64,000 nucleotides of DNA from NCBI RefSeq assembly GCF_003863365.1, contig NZ_RQXT01000028.1, forward strand, positions 1-64,000. Reading direction: 5' to 3'. The notes below the pieces were generated by a model. That model made no database searches. It was not told where the DNA came from and saw nothing but the letters and a program-made list of their open reading frames with translations. Within the stretch, counting starts at the first letter, position 1. Each line of letters opens with the position of its first letter. The DNA comes from Mesorhizobium tamadayense. Lineage in GTDB: Bacteria > Pseudomonadota > Alphaproteobacteria > Rhizobiales > Rhizobiaceae. A program made the translations under genes and the position numbers. This document shows positions 26,280 to 34,386 of this stretch, piece by piece.

Positions 26280-26952
26280 TCTTCTGCCAGATCTTGCGCG
26301 ACAGGTTCGAGCTCAAATTCTCGATGTCGTTGACGCCATGGATCACCACGTCGTCGTTGACCGACTGGGCGAACAGCGCCGCGATCTTGCCGGTGATCGA
26401 CAGCATCTCCGAGCAATAGTCGAGATAGCGGGCAAGATCGGCGGCATTGGTCATGCGGGCGGGCGAGTGTGGCGTCGGCTTGAAGTCGGCCGACAACGCG
26501 GCCGGATCCTTCGTCAGCTGGTGCATATCTATGACATGGATCAGCGAGCGCAGCCCGTGCAGTTGCCGGAAGACCTTCTTGCGGTTTATCCGCTCCTCGG
26601 TGCGGATAGCGCCAGGAAGCCGAGCACCGCCAGGATGACCGTGTTGCGTCGCCTCGATGCCTTGCATCGACTGCACGGCATCGTCGGCACCCGAGATCCG
26701 GTCGAGCGGCAGGATGGTACCGACGAGCAGGAACATCGCCACTCCGGCAATGAAGGCCGCGACGATGACGCCGCGCAGCCACCAGATCGGCGCCTCCAGA
26801 TCCTTGGCGGCTTTTGCCAGATCGCGCGACAGCGAGACCAGCTCGCCGGCGACGCCGCGCAGGCCGGCTTCCGGAAAACGCTCGGCGACCCGCTCTTCAA
26901 GCCGTTTGGCGGTCTCGATGATCAGCTGCGAATCGAGCATGCGGTAACGCAT
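26254..26952 (-). CDS. Membrane protein with an internal frame-switched segment
   Basis: A 232-residue protein with a clear helix near residues 60-82 (LRGVIVAAFIAGVAMFLLVG) and a conserved-looking C-terminal half (QLHGLRSLIHVIDMHQLTKD, then ARYLDYCSEMLSITGKIAALF). Function is unknown. Between about 26605 and 26645 the annotated frame reads QHGHPGGARLPGA with T-rich third positions. The neighbouring frame reads NTVILAVLGFLAL with only G/C third positions and looks like the missing second helix. Two compensating indels are therefore likely. The gene follows the DUF805 pair on the same strand. Confidence 0.7.
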   Translation of the reverse strand: MRYRMLDSQLIIETAKRLEERVAERFPEAGLRGVAGELVSLSRDLAKAAKDLEAPIWWLRGVIVAAFIAGVAMFLLVGTILPLDRISGADDAVQSMQGIEATQHGHPGGARLPGAIRTEERINRKKVFRQLHGLRSLIHVIDMHQLTKDPAALSADFKPTPHSPARMTNAADLARYLDYCSEMLSITGKIAALFAQSVNDDVVIHGVNDIENLSSNLSRKIWQKITLIEDRQ

Positions 26953-26965
26953 GGCCGCTTGGCGC

Positions 26966-27343
26966 TCAGCGGTCGGCCGGCGCGTTGGTGCGGCTGCCGT
27001 AGCGATTGGATCCCGGTTGTCCCGGAAACAGGCAGAGCACCAGGAAGGCGATGATCGACACGACGGGGACGAACAGCACCAGCGCCGCGATGCCGGGCTT
27101 GTCGAGGTCGTGCAGCCGCTTCACCGCCAGCACGATGTTCGACCATAGCGACGCGAGGAAGGTGAGGAAGAAGACGAACGACCACATGTTGCTCTCGGCC
27201 GAGCCTTCCGGCACCAGCGTGAAGCGGTAGAGCGGGAAAGCCTGGACGAGCGCCACCAGCAGTCCGCCGAGAAAATAGGCCGCGCGGCTGACGCGGCCCG
27301 AGGTTTTGAAGAAGAGCCAGATGAAGTCTGCTTTTTCAGGCAA
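26966..27343 (-). CDS. DUF805 membrane protein (second of a pair)
   Basis: A 125-residue membrane protein with the DUF805 layout: an N-terminal FFKTSGRVSRAAYFLGGLL, then three or four helices, then the conserved AVKRLHDLDKPGI motif before the last helices. Function is unknown. It overlaps the end of the other DUF805 gene by 8 nt, pointing to a tandem duplication expressed together. Confidence 0.85.
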   Translation of the reverse strand: MPEKADFIWLFFKTSGRVSRAAYFLGGLLVALVQAFPLYRFTLVPEGSAESNMWSFVFFLTFLASLWSNIVLAVKRLHDLDKPGIAALVLFVPVVSIIAFLVLCLFPGQPGSNRYGSRTNAPADR

Positions 27344-27698
27344 GCGGGTCCGGTCCGTATTGATTGGCGCCTCTGGTGCCTTCGAGGATGCCGAGCTCGA
27401 TCAGTAGCCAGATGCCGCCGATGATGGGGATAAGGCCGATCAGCGTCCACCAGCCCGACTTGTTACGGTCGTGCCAGCGTTTGGCATAGAGAGCAATCGC
27501 GAAATAGATCGATGCCAGCGCGACGAGGATGCCGACGACGCCGATCTGGGCGCCGCTGTCGGTGGTGAAACGTGTGCCCAGGATCGAATCGAGAATGAAC
27601 GCAACGATGGCGACGACGATGAATATGCCGATGCCGGCCCAGAACTTGGCGCGGTTGATGCGGCCGTCGAAACTCGTCAGCAGATACTTCCAGTCCAT
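27336..27698 (-). CDS. DUF805 membrane protein (first of a pair)
   Basis: A 120-residue DUF805 protein: MDWKYLLTSFDGRINRAKFW, about four helices, and the family motif YAKRWHDRNKSGWW. The start at 27698 has GGAGGGG directly upstream. The reading frame is open for another 170 codons upstream, but this is the shadow of dapD. It lies 70 nt after dapD, so the operon may run dapD, DUF805, DUF805, membrane protein. Confidence 0.88.
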   Translation of the reverse strand: MDWKYLLTSFDGRINRAKFWAGIGIFIVVAIVAFILDSILGTRFTTDSGAQIGVVGILVALASIYFAIALYAKRWHDRNKSGWWTLIGLIPIIGGIWLLIELGILEGTRGANQYGPDPLA

Positions 27699-27768
27699 GA
27701 CGCCCCTCCGTTGAACCAGCGCGACCGAATGTCGCGCCGGCGGAAGGTGCGTCCGTTTGCGGAAAAGA

Positions 27769-28623
27769 TCAATCGCGCAGCAATTCGTTGATCGAGGTCT
27801 TGGAGCGGGTCTTGGCGTCGACGCGCTTGACGATGACGGCGCAGTAGAGGCTGGGACCTGGCTCGTTGTTTGGGAACGGCTTGCCCGGCAGCGAGCCGGC
27901 GACCACCACCGAATTCGGCGGCACTTCGCCGTAGAAGACCTCGCCGGTGGCGCGGTCGACGATCTTGGTCGACTGGCCGATGAACACGCCCATGCCGAGC
28001 ACCGAGCCTTCGCGCACGATGCAGCCCTCGACCACCTCGGAACGCGCGCCGATGAAGCAATTGTCCTCGATGATGGTCGGACCGGCCTGCATCGGCTCCA
28101 GCACGCCGCCGATGCCGACGCCGCCGGAAAGATGCACGTTCTTGCCGATCTGCGCGCAGGAGCCGACCGAGGCCCAGGTGTCGACCATCGTGCCTGTATC
28201 GACATAGGCGCCGACATTGACGAAGGACGGCATCAGCACCGCGCCGGGCGCCACATAGGCCGAGCGGCGCACGACCGAGGACGGCACGGCGCGGAAGCCG
28301 GCCTTCTCGAAATCGACGGCGCCCCAGCCGTCGAACTTCGACGGCACCTTGTCCCACCAGACCGCCTGGCCCGGACCGCCCTTGATGATCTCCATCGGGT
28401 TCAGCCGGAAGGAGAGCAGGACCGCCTTCTTCAGCCACTGGTTGACGTGCCACTTGCCGTCATCCTGCCGCTCGGCGACACGCGCCACGCCGCGGTCGAG
28501 CAGGTCGAGCGCCGACTGGATGGCGTCGCGCGTTTCGCCGCGGGTCGCGGTCGAAATCGTGTCGCGCTCCTCGAAGGCCTTTTCGATCGTCTTTTCGAGG
28601 CTCGCCAGATCGGGCTTCGACAT
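27769..28623 (-). CDS. dapD: 2,3,4,5-tetrahydropyridine-2,6-dicarboxylate N-succinyltransferase
   Basis: Succinylates tetrahydrodipicolinate in the succinylase branch of lysine/DAP synthesis. It has 284 residues: an N-terminal helical domain, then left-handed beta-helix hexapeptide repeats (SAYVAPGAVLMPSFVNVGAY, CAQIGKNVHLSGGVGIGG) and a C-terminal cap. It works with dapE about 3 kb away; the intervening genes are membrane proteins with no known link to lysine. Confidence 0.96.
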   Translation of the reverse strand: MSKPDLASLEKTIEKAFEERDTISTATRGETRDAIQSALDLLDRGVARVAERQDDGKWHVNQWLKKAVLLSFRLNPMEIIKGGPGQAVWWDKVPSKFDGWGAVDFEKAGFRAVPSSVVRRSAYVAPGAVLMPSFVNVGAYVDTGTMVDTWASVGSCAQIGKNVHLSGGVGIGGVLEPMQAGPTIIEDNCFIGARSEVVEGCIVREGSVLGMGVFIGQSTKIVDRATGEVFYGEVPPNSVVVAGSLPGKPFPNNEPGPSLYCAVIVKRVDAKTRSKTSINELLRD

Positions 28624-28757
28624 GAAATTGCTCCATTACAAAGCTGTTAAGGGCTGCGCCTTAACCTGTTTTGAAATCGCGCGGACCCTATGTGAAGCCT
28701 TGATGAGGGTCAATCGCTGCTGCGTCACGGGACGGCGCAAGTAAGGGAATTGGAACG

Positions 28758-29606
28758 GTGGACTCAATGACACCCATGGAAAAGGCGGGCTGGACGCCGC
28801 TGCCGCATTCGGACGAGGATCTGGAGCGGTCGAAAAGCGTGCCGGACACGCCGCAGACGCGGGCTGAAACCTATCGCCTGGCCTGGAACGATCCCAACTT
28901 CATGACGCGGCGCGAATTGCGCCCGGTGCGCCTGCAACTCGAGCTGCTGAAGCCGGAGATGATCCTCGCCGAACGCGGCATCGATTCGACCGTCATCCTG
29001 TTCGGCGGCGCAAGGCTGCCGGAGCCGGGCGGCGTCGCCTGGGCGGCGAAGAACGAGACGCAGAAGACGAATCTCGAGCTGAACAGCAAATACTACGAAG
29101 AGGCGCGCATGTTCGCCCGCCTCTGCTCGCAGCAGTCGGCGACCTCCTACTACCGCGAATTCGTCGTCGTCACCGGCGGCGGTCCCGGCGTCATGGAGGC
29201 CGGGAACCGAGGCGCCGCCGATGTCGGCGCGCCGTCGATCGGCCTCAACATCGTGCTGCCGCACGAGCAGGCGCCGAACGCCTATGTGACGCCGGAGCTT
29301 TGCTTCAACTTCCATTATTTCGCGATCCGCAAGATGCACTTCGTCATGCGCGCCAAGGCGGTGGCCGTGTTTCCGGGCGGCTTCGGCACGATGGACGAAT
29401 TCTTCGAGACGCTGACGCTGATCCAGACCGGGCGCATGGAGCGCGTGCCGGTGATCCTGTTCGGCAAGGCGTTCTGGGAAAGGGCGATCGATCTCGATTT
29501 CCTCGCCGAGCAGGGCACGATCTCGCCCGGCGACCAGGACATCATCGACTTCGTCGACACCGCCGACGAAGCCTGGGACATCATCCGTCGCTTCTACAGT
29601 CTGTGA
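28758..29606 (+). CDS. LOG-family protein (Rossmann-fold lysine-decarboxylase-like)
   Basis: A 282-residue TIGR00730/LOG protein. The nucleotide-binding VVTGGGPGVMEAGNRGA and the signature PGGFGTMDEFFE are intact, which mark phosphoribohydrolases that release free cytokinin-type bases from nucleotides. The long N-terminal extension (about 80 residues) is typical of the larger proteobacterial branch, whose true substrate is often AMP or unknown. The likely start is GTG 28758, with ATG 28767 as an alternative. Confidence 0.88.
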   Translation: MDSMTPMEKAGWTPLPHSDEDLERSKSVPDTPQTRAETYRLAWNDPNFMTRRELRPVRLQLELLKPEMILAERGIDSTVILFGGARLPEPGGVAWAAKNETQKTNLELNSKYYEEARMFARLCSQQSATSYYREFVVVTGGGPGVMEAGNRGAADVGAPSIGLNIVLPHEQAPNAYVTPELCFNFHYFAIRKMHFVMRAKAVAVFPGGFGTMDEFFETLTLIQTGRMERVPVILFGKAFWERAIDLDFLAEQGTISPGDQDIIDFVDTADEAWDIIRRFYSL

Positions 29607-29622
29607 GGCGGCGGACCATCCG

Positions 29623-30012
29623 CTATTGCAGTTCGGCCAGCCAGCCATTCGATTGCGCGAAGCGCACGATCGCCGCGCGGGAGTGGAGTTCCAGTTTGTC
29701 GGTTGCCCTGGTCCGGTAGGTTTCGATGGTTTTTATGCTGAGGTTCAGACGCGAGGATATCTCCTTGTTGCTGTAGCCGAGCGCAACCAGCTGGATCACC
29801 GACCGCTCCCGCTCGCTGAGATTCCCCGGGTCGCATTGTGTGCCATGGCGGGGGCTCAAGATGCGCGCGGCAAGCGCCGGGTCGACGTAGTTGTCGCCGG
29901 CCAGCACGCATCGGATGGCCTGCAGCAAATCCGTCGCGGTCGACCGTTTGAACACGAAACCGCGCGCATTGCGCCGAAGGGGCGGCTGCTCCTTCTGGCG
30001 TCGTGTCGGCAA
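29623..30012 (-). pseudogene. Truncated NarL/FixJ-type response regulator (receiver lost)
   Basis: The C-terminal two thirds of a two-component regulator. ARGFVFKRSTATDLLQAIRC is the end of a receiver domain (helix 5), followed by a LuxR-type helix-turn-helix (LSERERSVIQLVALGYSNKE, then ISSRLNLSIKTIETYRTR). The phosphoacceptor Asp and the rest of the receiver are absent. The only available start is a TTG with no ribosome site, and the frame begins right after the nucleotidase stop. It is best read as a deletion remnant, though a DNA-binding fragment could still be made. Confidence 0.65.
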
Positions 30013-30024
30013 TCTGGAGTTGGT

Positions 30025-30732
30025 TCAGGCCGTGACCTCGACGATTGCCGACAGGAAGCCGGCGAGGTCGTCGGTGACGAAATCCACGTCGTCCTCATTC
30101 GCCGGATCGCGCTCCCAGATCTCCGAGAAAGTCGGCTCGAAATTGCGCGGCACAACCAGCACCGTCGTCATGCCGAGCGATTTCGGCACCGAGAGGTTGC
30201 GCGCCAGATCCTCGAACATCACCGCGTTGTGGCCGGTGACGGAATGCAACTCGGCGAACCGTTCATAGGTCTGGCGCGCCGGCTTGGGGTTGAGACCCGC
30301 CGCGACGATGTCGAAGATGTCGTCGAAATGGTCCAATATGCCGAGCTGGCGTGCCGTGCGCTCGGCATGCTTGCGGTCGCCATTGGTGAAAATGAACTTG
30401 CGGCCCGGCAATTGCCGGATCGCGGCGCCCAGCACCGGATCGGGCACCAGCCAGGAATAGTCGATGTCATGCACCTTCTCGAGGAAGTCGTCGGGGTCGA
30501 TGCCGTGGCGCGTCATCAGCCCGTTCAGCGTCGTGCCATACTCCAGGTAGAGCTCTTTCTGCAGCTTGCGCGCCTCCTCGCGCGGGAGCGTCAGCAGCTC
30601 GCCGACATAGGCTGTCATCTTCACGTCGATCTGCGCGAACAGATTCGAATGATGCGGATAGAGCGTGTTGTCGAGGTCGAACACCCAATCCGTGACATGG
30701 GCAAAACGGGCGGGGTCGGGTGTCGTTGTCAT
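30025..30732 (-). CDS. Pyrimidine 5'-nucleotidase, HAD superfamily
   Basis: A 235-residue haloacid dehalogenase-like phosphatase. The nucleophile motif is WVFDLDNTLYPHHSN (Asp nucleophile), motif II is FIFTNGDRKHAERT, and the last motif is NAVMFEDLARNLSVPKSLG. This is the SDT1/pyrimidine nucleotidase branch, which dephosphorylates UMP/CMP-type nucleotides. The start at MTTTPDPARF is chosen over the longer frame. Confidence 0.9.
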   Translation of the reverse strand: MTTTPDPARFAHVTDWVFDLDNTLYPHHSNLFAQIDVKMTAYVGELLTLPREEARKLQKELYLEYGTTLNGLMTRHGIDPDDFLEKVHDIDYSWLVPDPVLGAAIRQLPGRKFIFTNGDRKHAERTARQLGILDHFDDIFDIVAAGLNPKPARQTYERFAELHSVTGHNAVMFEDLARNLSVPKSLGMTTVLVVPRNFEPTFSEIWERDPANEDDVDFVTDDLAGFLSAIVEVTA

Positions 30733-30883
30733 GGCTTCCTTATGGCATGGGGGCGCAGACTTTATCCACAACTTCTGCGCGTCGCCTGTGGTGAAAATGG
30801 CCTCTCGCTTCAAATTTTAACCGTCCCGGAAAGGTCGCCTTCAGCGCTTGCTGGCACAGAGGCAGTCCCCTTGGGAGTCAGCG

Positions 30884-31645
30884 ATGAGTCGCATAATTTT
30901 GAAGTCCGCAGCCGTAGCGTTCGCTTCGGTCGCCGTCTCGCTTTTGTTGACCCTGGTTGTGGTCCCGGCCATGGGCTTTGCGATCAGCCGCAGCGTTTGG
31001 CTGGCGTCCACGGTTTGCCCTTTGATGCTTGCCTGGGTCGCCAGCGCGGGCACCTTCTGGCAAAGCGACCGCCTGAAGAACGCGCATCGCGAGCTTGCCC
31101 GCGCGCACGCGCAGCTCGCCGCCGCCCACAGGCGCCTGTCGGAGAAGGCAAGCCGCGACGACATGACCGGCATGCTCAACCGCGAGACCTTCTTCGCCGC
31201 GCTCGACGGTTCGCGTCGCAAGGCCGATCGCGGCGCGCTGCTGATCATCGACGCCGATCACTTCAAGACCATCAATGACAATTACGGTCACCTGACCGGC
31301 GACGATGCGCTGCTTCTGATCGCCAGCGCCATCGAGCGCGGCGTGCGCAGCGGCGATGTGCTCGGCCGCATCGGCGGAGAGGAATTCGCCGCCTTCCTGG
31401 TCGGCGCCACCGAGCCGGAGGCGAGGCGTGTCGCCGAGCGCATCCGCCGCGAGGTCGAGCTGATCCGCTTCCGTCCGGTCGACGAGCGGACCGTGCCGTT
31501 GACCGTCTCGATCGGCGGCATCACCTGCGGCGAGAGCGCCACCGTGTCGGAGCTGATGCGCGCCGCCGACCGCAGGCTCTATGAGGCCAAGCATCGTGGC
31601 CGCAACCTGTCCATTCTCGACCGCGACATTTCGGAAGCCGCCTGA
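30884..31645 (+). CDS. Membrane-anchored diguanylate cyclase (GGDEF)
   Basis: A 253-residue protein with two N-terminal helices (residues 5-30 and 37-55), a short coiled coil (NAHRELARAHAQLAAAHRRL), and a GGDEF domain with the active-site GGEEF at residues 164-168 and LLIIDADHFKTINDNYGH. It should make cyclic-di-GMP. No RxxD inhibitory site precedes GGEEF. GGGAG lies 7 nt before the ATG at 30884. It is monocistronic. Confidence 0.9.
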   Translation: MSRIILKSAAVAFASVAVSLLLTLVVVPAMGFAISRSVWLASTVCPLMLAWVASAGTFWQSDRLKNAHRELARAHAQLAAAHRRLSEKASRDDMTGMLNRETFFAALDGSRRKADRGALLIIDADHFKTINDNYGHLTGDDALLLIASAIERGVRSGDVLGRIGGEEFAAFLVGATEPEARRVAERIRREVELIRFRPVDERTVPLTVSIGGITCGESATVSELMRAADRRLYEAKHRGRNLSILDRDISEAA

Positions 31646-31814
31646 GGCCTTGGGTGGGCGTTAGCAAATTCCTAACCCTTTCCAAATTCAACCGCGGCGA
31701 TTGCGCGGTTGAAACGGGGTTTTCATCTAGACTTGGCACGGAATTCGCCTCTTCGGCGGCATCTCGTGCCGTCCGGGAACGGCATGCGGATCGAGCCCCA
31801 TCGAAAGACGTGTC

Positions 31815-32003
31815 ATGAGCTATTTCATGAAAAGGATGTCGCGCCGCGCGATCGTTCAGGCGCTGATCGCGCTGTCCGCGCTGCCGCTGTTCCGCAACCG
31901 GCCCGCCGTCACCAACCCGAACGAGATCGCCCCAAACGCGATCGATCCTGACGAGATCGTCGAGATCAACGGGTGGATCCTGAGGCGGAGCGACCTCGCA
32001 TGA
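31815..32003 (+). CDS. Small protein with twin-arginine-like N terminus, coupled to GMC oxidoreductase
   Basis: A 62-residue protein, MSYFMKRMSRRAIVQALIAL..., with SRR followed by a short hydrophobic stretch (a Tat-like signal) and an acidic tail rich in Asn/Pro/Asp (IAPNAIDPDEIVEINGW). Its stop overlaps the start of the GMC oxidoreductase gene (ATGA). By analogy with small Tat-bearing partners of other membrane GMC dehydrogenases, it may be a targeting subunit. That role is inferred only from context. Confidence 0.6.
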   Translation: MSYFMKRMSRRAIVQALIALSALPLFRNRPAVTNPNEIAPNAIDPDEIVEINGWILRRSDLA

Positions 32004-33428
32004 TCTTCAGCAGCTACGCGGCTTACAGGCAGGCGAGCTTCAAGCCCAAGGTCTGCATTCTCGGCTCCGGCCCCGCCGGCACCACGATTGCCAGGAAACT
32101 GGGCGCCGCCGGCATCCCGGTGGTCGTCCTGGAGGCAGGCTCGCGCGAATTCAGCGACGAGTCGCAGGATTTTTATCGCGGCAACACGGTCGGCGATTTC
32201 TATTTCGATCTCGACATCACCAGGCTGCGCTTCATGGGCGGCTCGTCCAACCATTGGGCCGGCTGGTGCCGTGTGCTCGACAAGCACGACTTCGAGCCCA
32301 AGGCCTGGGCGCCGGACACCGGCTGGCCGATCAGCCGCGCCCTATCTGGGCGAAGTCCACGACATCCTCGAACTGCCCGATTTCCGGCCGGATGTGCCGA
32401 TTTCGGACGACATACGCTGGGTCCAGCTGATCAAGAGCCCGGCCGTGCGCTTCGGCGAGAAGTTCGCCGCCGAGCTCGACCGGAGCAAGAATATCGCGGT
32501 CGTGCTCAATACCTATGCGACCGAGCTTGCCGGCGACGGCAGGCGCGTCACCGGCGCCAGATTGTGGTCGAACGGACAGGACGCCGGCGCCTTCACGACC
32601 GATTACTTCATCACCTGCACCGGCGGGCTGGAGAACTCGAGGCTGCTTCTGTGGTCGAACCAGCGCTCGAACGGCAGCGTCGTGCCGAACGCCGCCGCGC
32701 TTGGCCGCTACTGGATGGAGCACCCGACCTTCCAGGGCGGCAACGCCATCCTCGCCAACTACGGCGAGTTCGAGGTGGACGCCTCGAAGGAAGCCTTCTT
32801 CTCGCCGACGCTCGCCGCGATGGAGCGGCTGCGGATCCTGAATTTCGGCATCCGCCTGATCGAGTCGCCTTATCCCCATGTCAAGCGGCTGATCGCCGAC
32901 CTCGCCTGCACGGCTCCCGATATGGCGGAGTGGATGTCCTTCCAGCTTGACCAGCGCCTGCGTTGCGCAGCGCAGCTCTACGTCGCCTGGGAACAGGCGC
33001 CGCTCGCCTCGAACCAGATCGAGCTGTCGAAGAGCGATGTCGACCACGCCGGCGTGCCGCGCATCGAACTGCACTGGAAGAAGTCGCCGCTCGAGCGCCG
33101 CACGCTGCTTGAAGGACTGAGGCTCTTCGGCACCACATTGGCGCAGAAGAATGTCGGCCGCGTCCGCATCGACGACTGGATAAGCAATGGCGGCGATTAC
33201 CCGACGAACGATGAGACGGCCGGCCACCACCATATGGGCGGCACCCGCATGGGCACCGATGTCCTGAAGAGCGTCGTCGACGCCAACTGCAAGGTGCATG
33301 GCATGGACAACCTCTATGTCGGCGGCTCTTCGGTGTTCTGCACCTCCGGGCAATGCAACCCGACGACCACCATCACCGCGCTCGCCTGCCGGCTGGGCGA
33401 TCACCTGAGCAAGGTGATCACGGTTTGA
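32000..33428 (+). pseudogene. GMC-family oxidoreductase, frameshifted
   Basis: A flavin-dependent alcohol/sugar dehydrogenase in two frames. The first part has the FAD motif VCILGSGPAGTTIARKLGAA and LRFMGGSSNHWAGWC, and ends in sense at GWPISRA near 32341. The second frame resumes as PYLGEVHDILELPDF and runs to the intact C-terminal GMC signature HHHMGGTRMGTD and VGGSSVFCTSGQCNPTTTIT. About three residues are missing at the junction, so a deletion not divisible by three (perhaps 11 nt between CGCGCC repeats) is likely. No single polypeptide can be made without frameshifting; a sequencing error is possible. Confidence 0.8.
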
Positions 33429-33503
33429 ACTCCAAAAAGCAGGCGGCGTCGGCGCCTGGAATGGCGCCGGCGCCGCCCCGGCGCGCCTTTCGGGGAATCG
33501 GAC

Positions 33504-33671
33504 CTACAGCCCGTAAACGGCGACGCGCACCAGCACGGCGGCGGCGGCAAGCGCCACCAGCAGAATGCCGAGGCCGATGGGCGAGCCCCAGCCATACCAT
33601 TCCATCGCCAGCTTGGCGTATTTGTACTCCTCCTCATTCGAGAGCGGGCTGCGCTGTTGAATCAAGCTCAT
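33504..33671 (-). CDS. 55-residue single-span membrane protein
   Basis: A short gene with GGAG before its ATG. A charged N-terminal part (SPLSNEEEYKYAKLAMEWYG) is followed by one membrane helix (GLGILLVALAAAAVLVRVAV). Function is unknown. It is transcribed divergently from the MarR gene across a 104-bp AT-rich region and may be regulated by it. Confidence 0.65.
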   Translation of the reverse strand: MSLIQQRSPLSNEEEYKYAKLAMEWYGWGSPIGLGILLVALAAAAVLVRVAVYGL

Positions 33672-33746
33672 TGTTCACTCCTTGTCGGCGACTTTGCCCT
33701 TGCCTTGCAAAGGCTGACGTCACATATTGATACCACAGTCTGAATA

Positions 33747-33775
33747 TTCGACAAATTGATAGTTAGATTATCGAA
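33747..33775. promoter_or_regulatory. Candidate MarR operator
   Basis: The imperfect inverted repeat TTCGACAA ... TTATCGAA (13-nt spacer) directly abuts the start of the MarR gene, in the AT-rich region shared with the divergent 55-residue gene. Autoregulation through such a site is common for MarR proteins. The spacing is longer than in many MarR sites, so this is tentative. Confidence 0.35.
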
Positions 33776-34249
33776 ATGAATTCGTCAAGAATGAATCGAG
33801 CTGAAATGACAAAGGCCGTCAGCCTCGCCATCATGCGCTGGCAGGATGCGACGCAGGCCTATGACGAGGCCGTGGGGGCGCGGCTCGGGCTGATCGCGGC
33901 CGAGCGTCATTGCCTGGCCCTTCTCTATGGCGGACCACAGTCTGCGGGGGCGGTGGCGACGGCAACCGGATTGACCCCGGCGGCCGTCACGGCATTGATC
34001 GACCGGCTGGAGGCGCGCGGGCTGGTCACCCGAACCCGCAGCCTGGAAGACAGGCGCAAGGTGGTGATCGAGGCAACAGGGCTGACCAGGGAATTGTCGG
34101 AGCGCTACTACGGCCCCATCGCGCGGGAAGGTGAAAAATTGGTCGCGAGCTTCAGCGATGCCGAGCTGGCGGCCGTGCTGCGCTTCATCAACGCCGCGCT
34201 CGATTTGCAGAACAAGCAGCTTGCAAGGTTGAAGGCCGAGCCGGCTTGA
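33776..34249 (+). CDS. MarR-family transcriptional regulator
   Basis: A 157-residue winged-helix regulator. The recognition helix lies in GATATGLTPAAVTALIDRLE-like sequence (AVATATGLTPAAVTALIDRL) followed by the wing GLVTRTRSLEDRRKVVIEAT, the classic MarR D-R-R wing motif. It probably binds a small phenolic or lipophilic ligand. The likely targets are itself and the divergent small membrane gene. Confidence 0.92.
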   Translation: MNSSRMNRAEMTKAVSLAIMRWQDATQAYDEAVGARLGLIAAERHCLALLYGGPQSAGAVATATGLTPAAVTALIDRLEARGLVTRTRSLEDRRKVVIEATGLTRELSERYYGPIAREGEKLVASFSDAELAAVLRFINAALDLQNKQLARLKAEPA

Positions 34250-34321
34250 TGCCGGCTAGTGCCGACAGATGCCGGACCGGCGAAGAAACGCCGGCGGCTT
34301 GTTTTCCGAAAGGACACAGAA

Positions 34322-34384
34322 CGGTCCAGCCGCCGTGTCGGCAACTGGACCGCTCTGAAGGCCGGCTGGGCGAAAGCCGGCTTT
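34322..34384. terminator. Two hairpins between convergent genes
   Basis: Arms CGGTCCAG (34322-34329) and CTGGACCG (34345-34352) form one stem. A second stem, GCCGGCT (34361-34367) with AGCCGGC (34375-34381), is followed by TTT. They lie between the MarR gene and the end of phhA, and the second is a plausible terminator. Confidence 0.55.
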
Positions 34385-34386
34385 GG

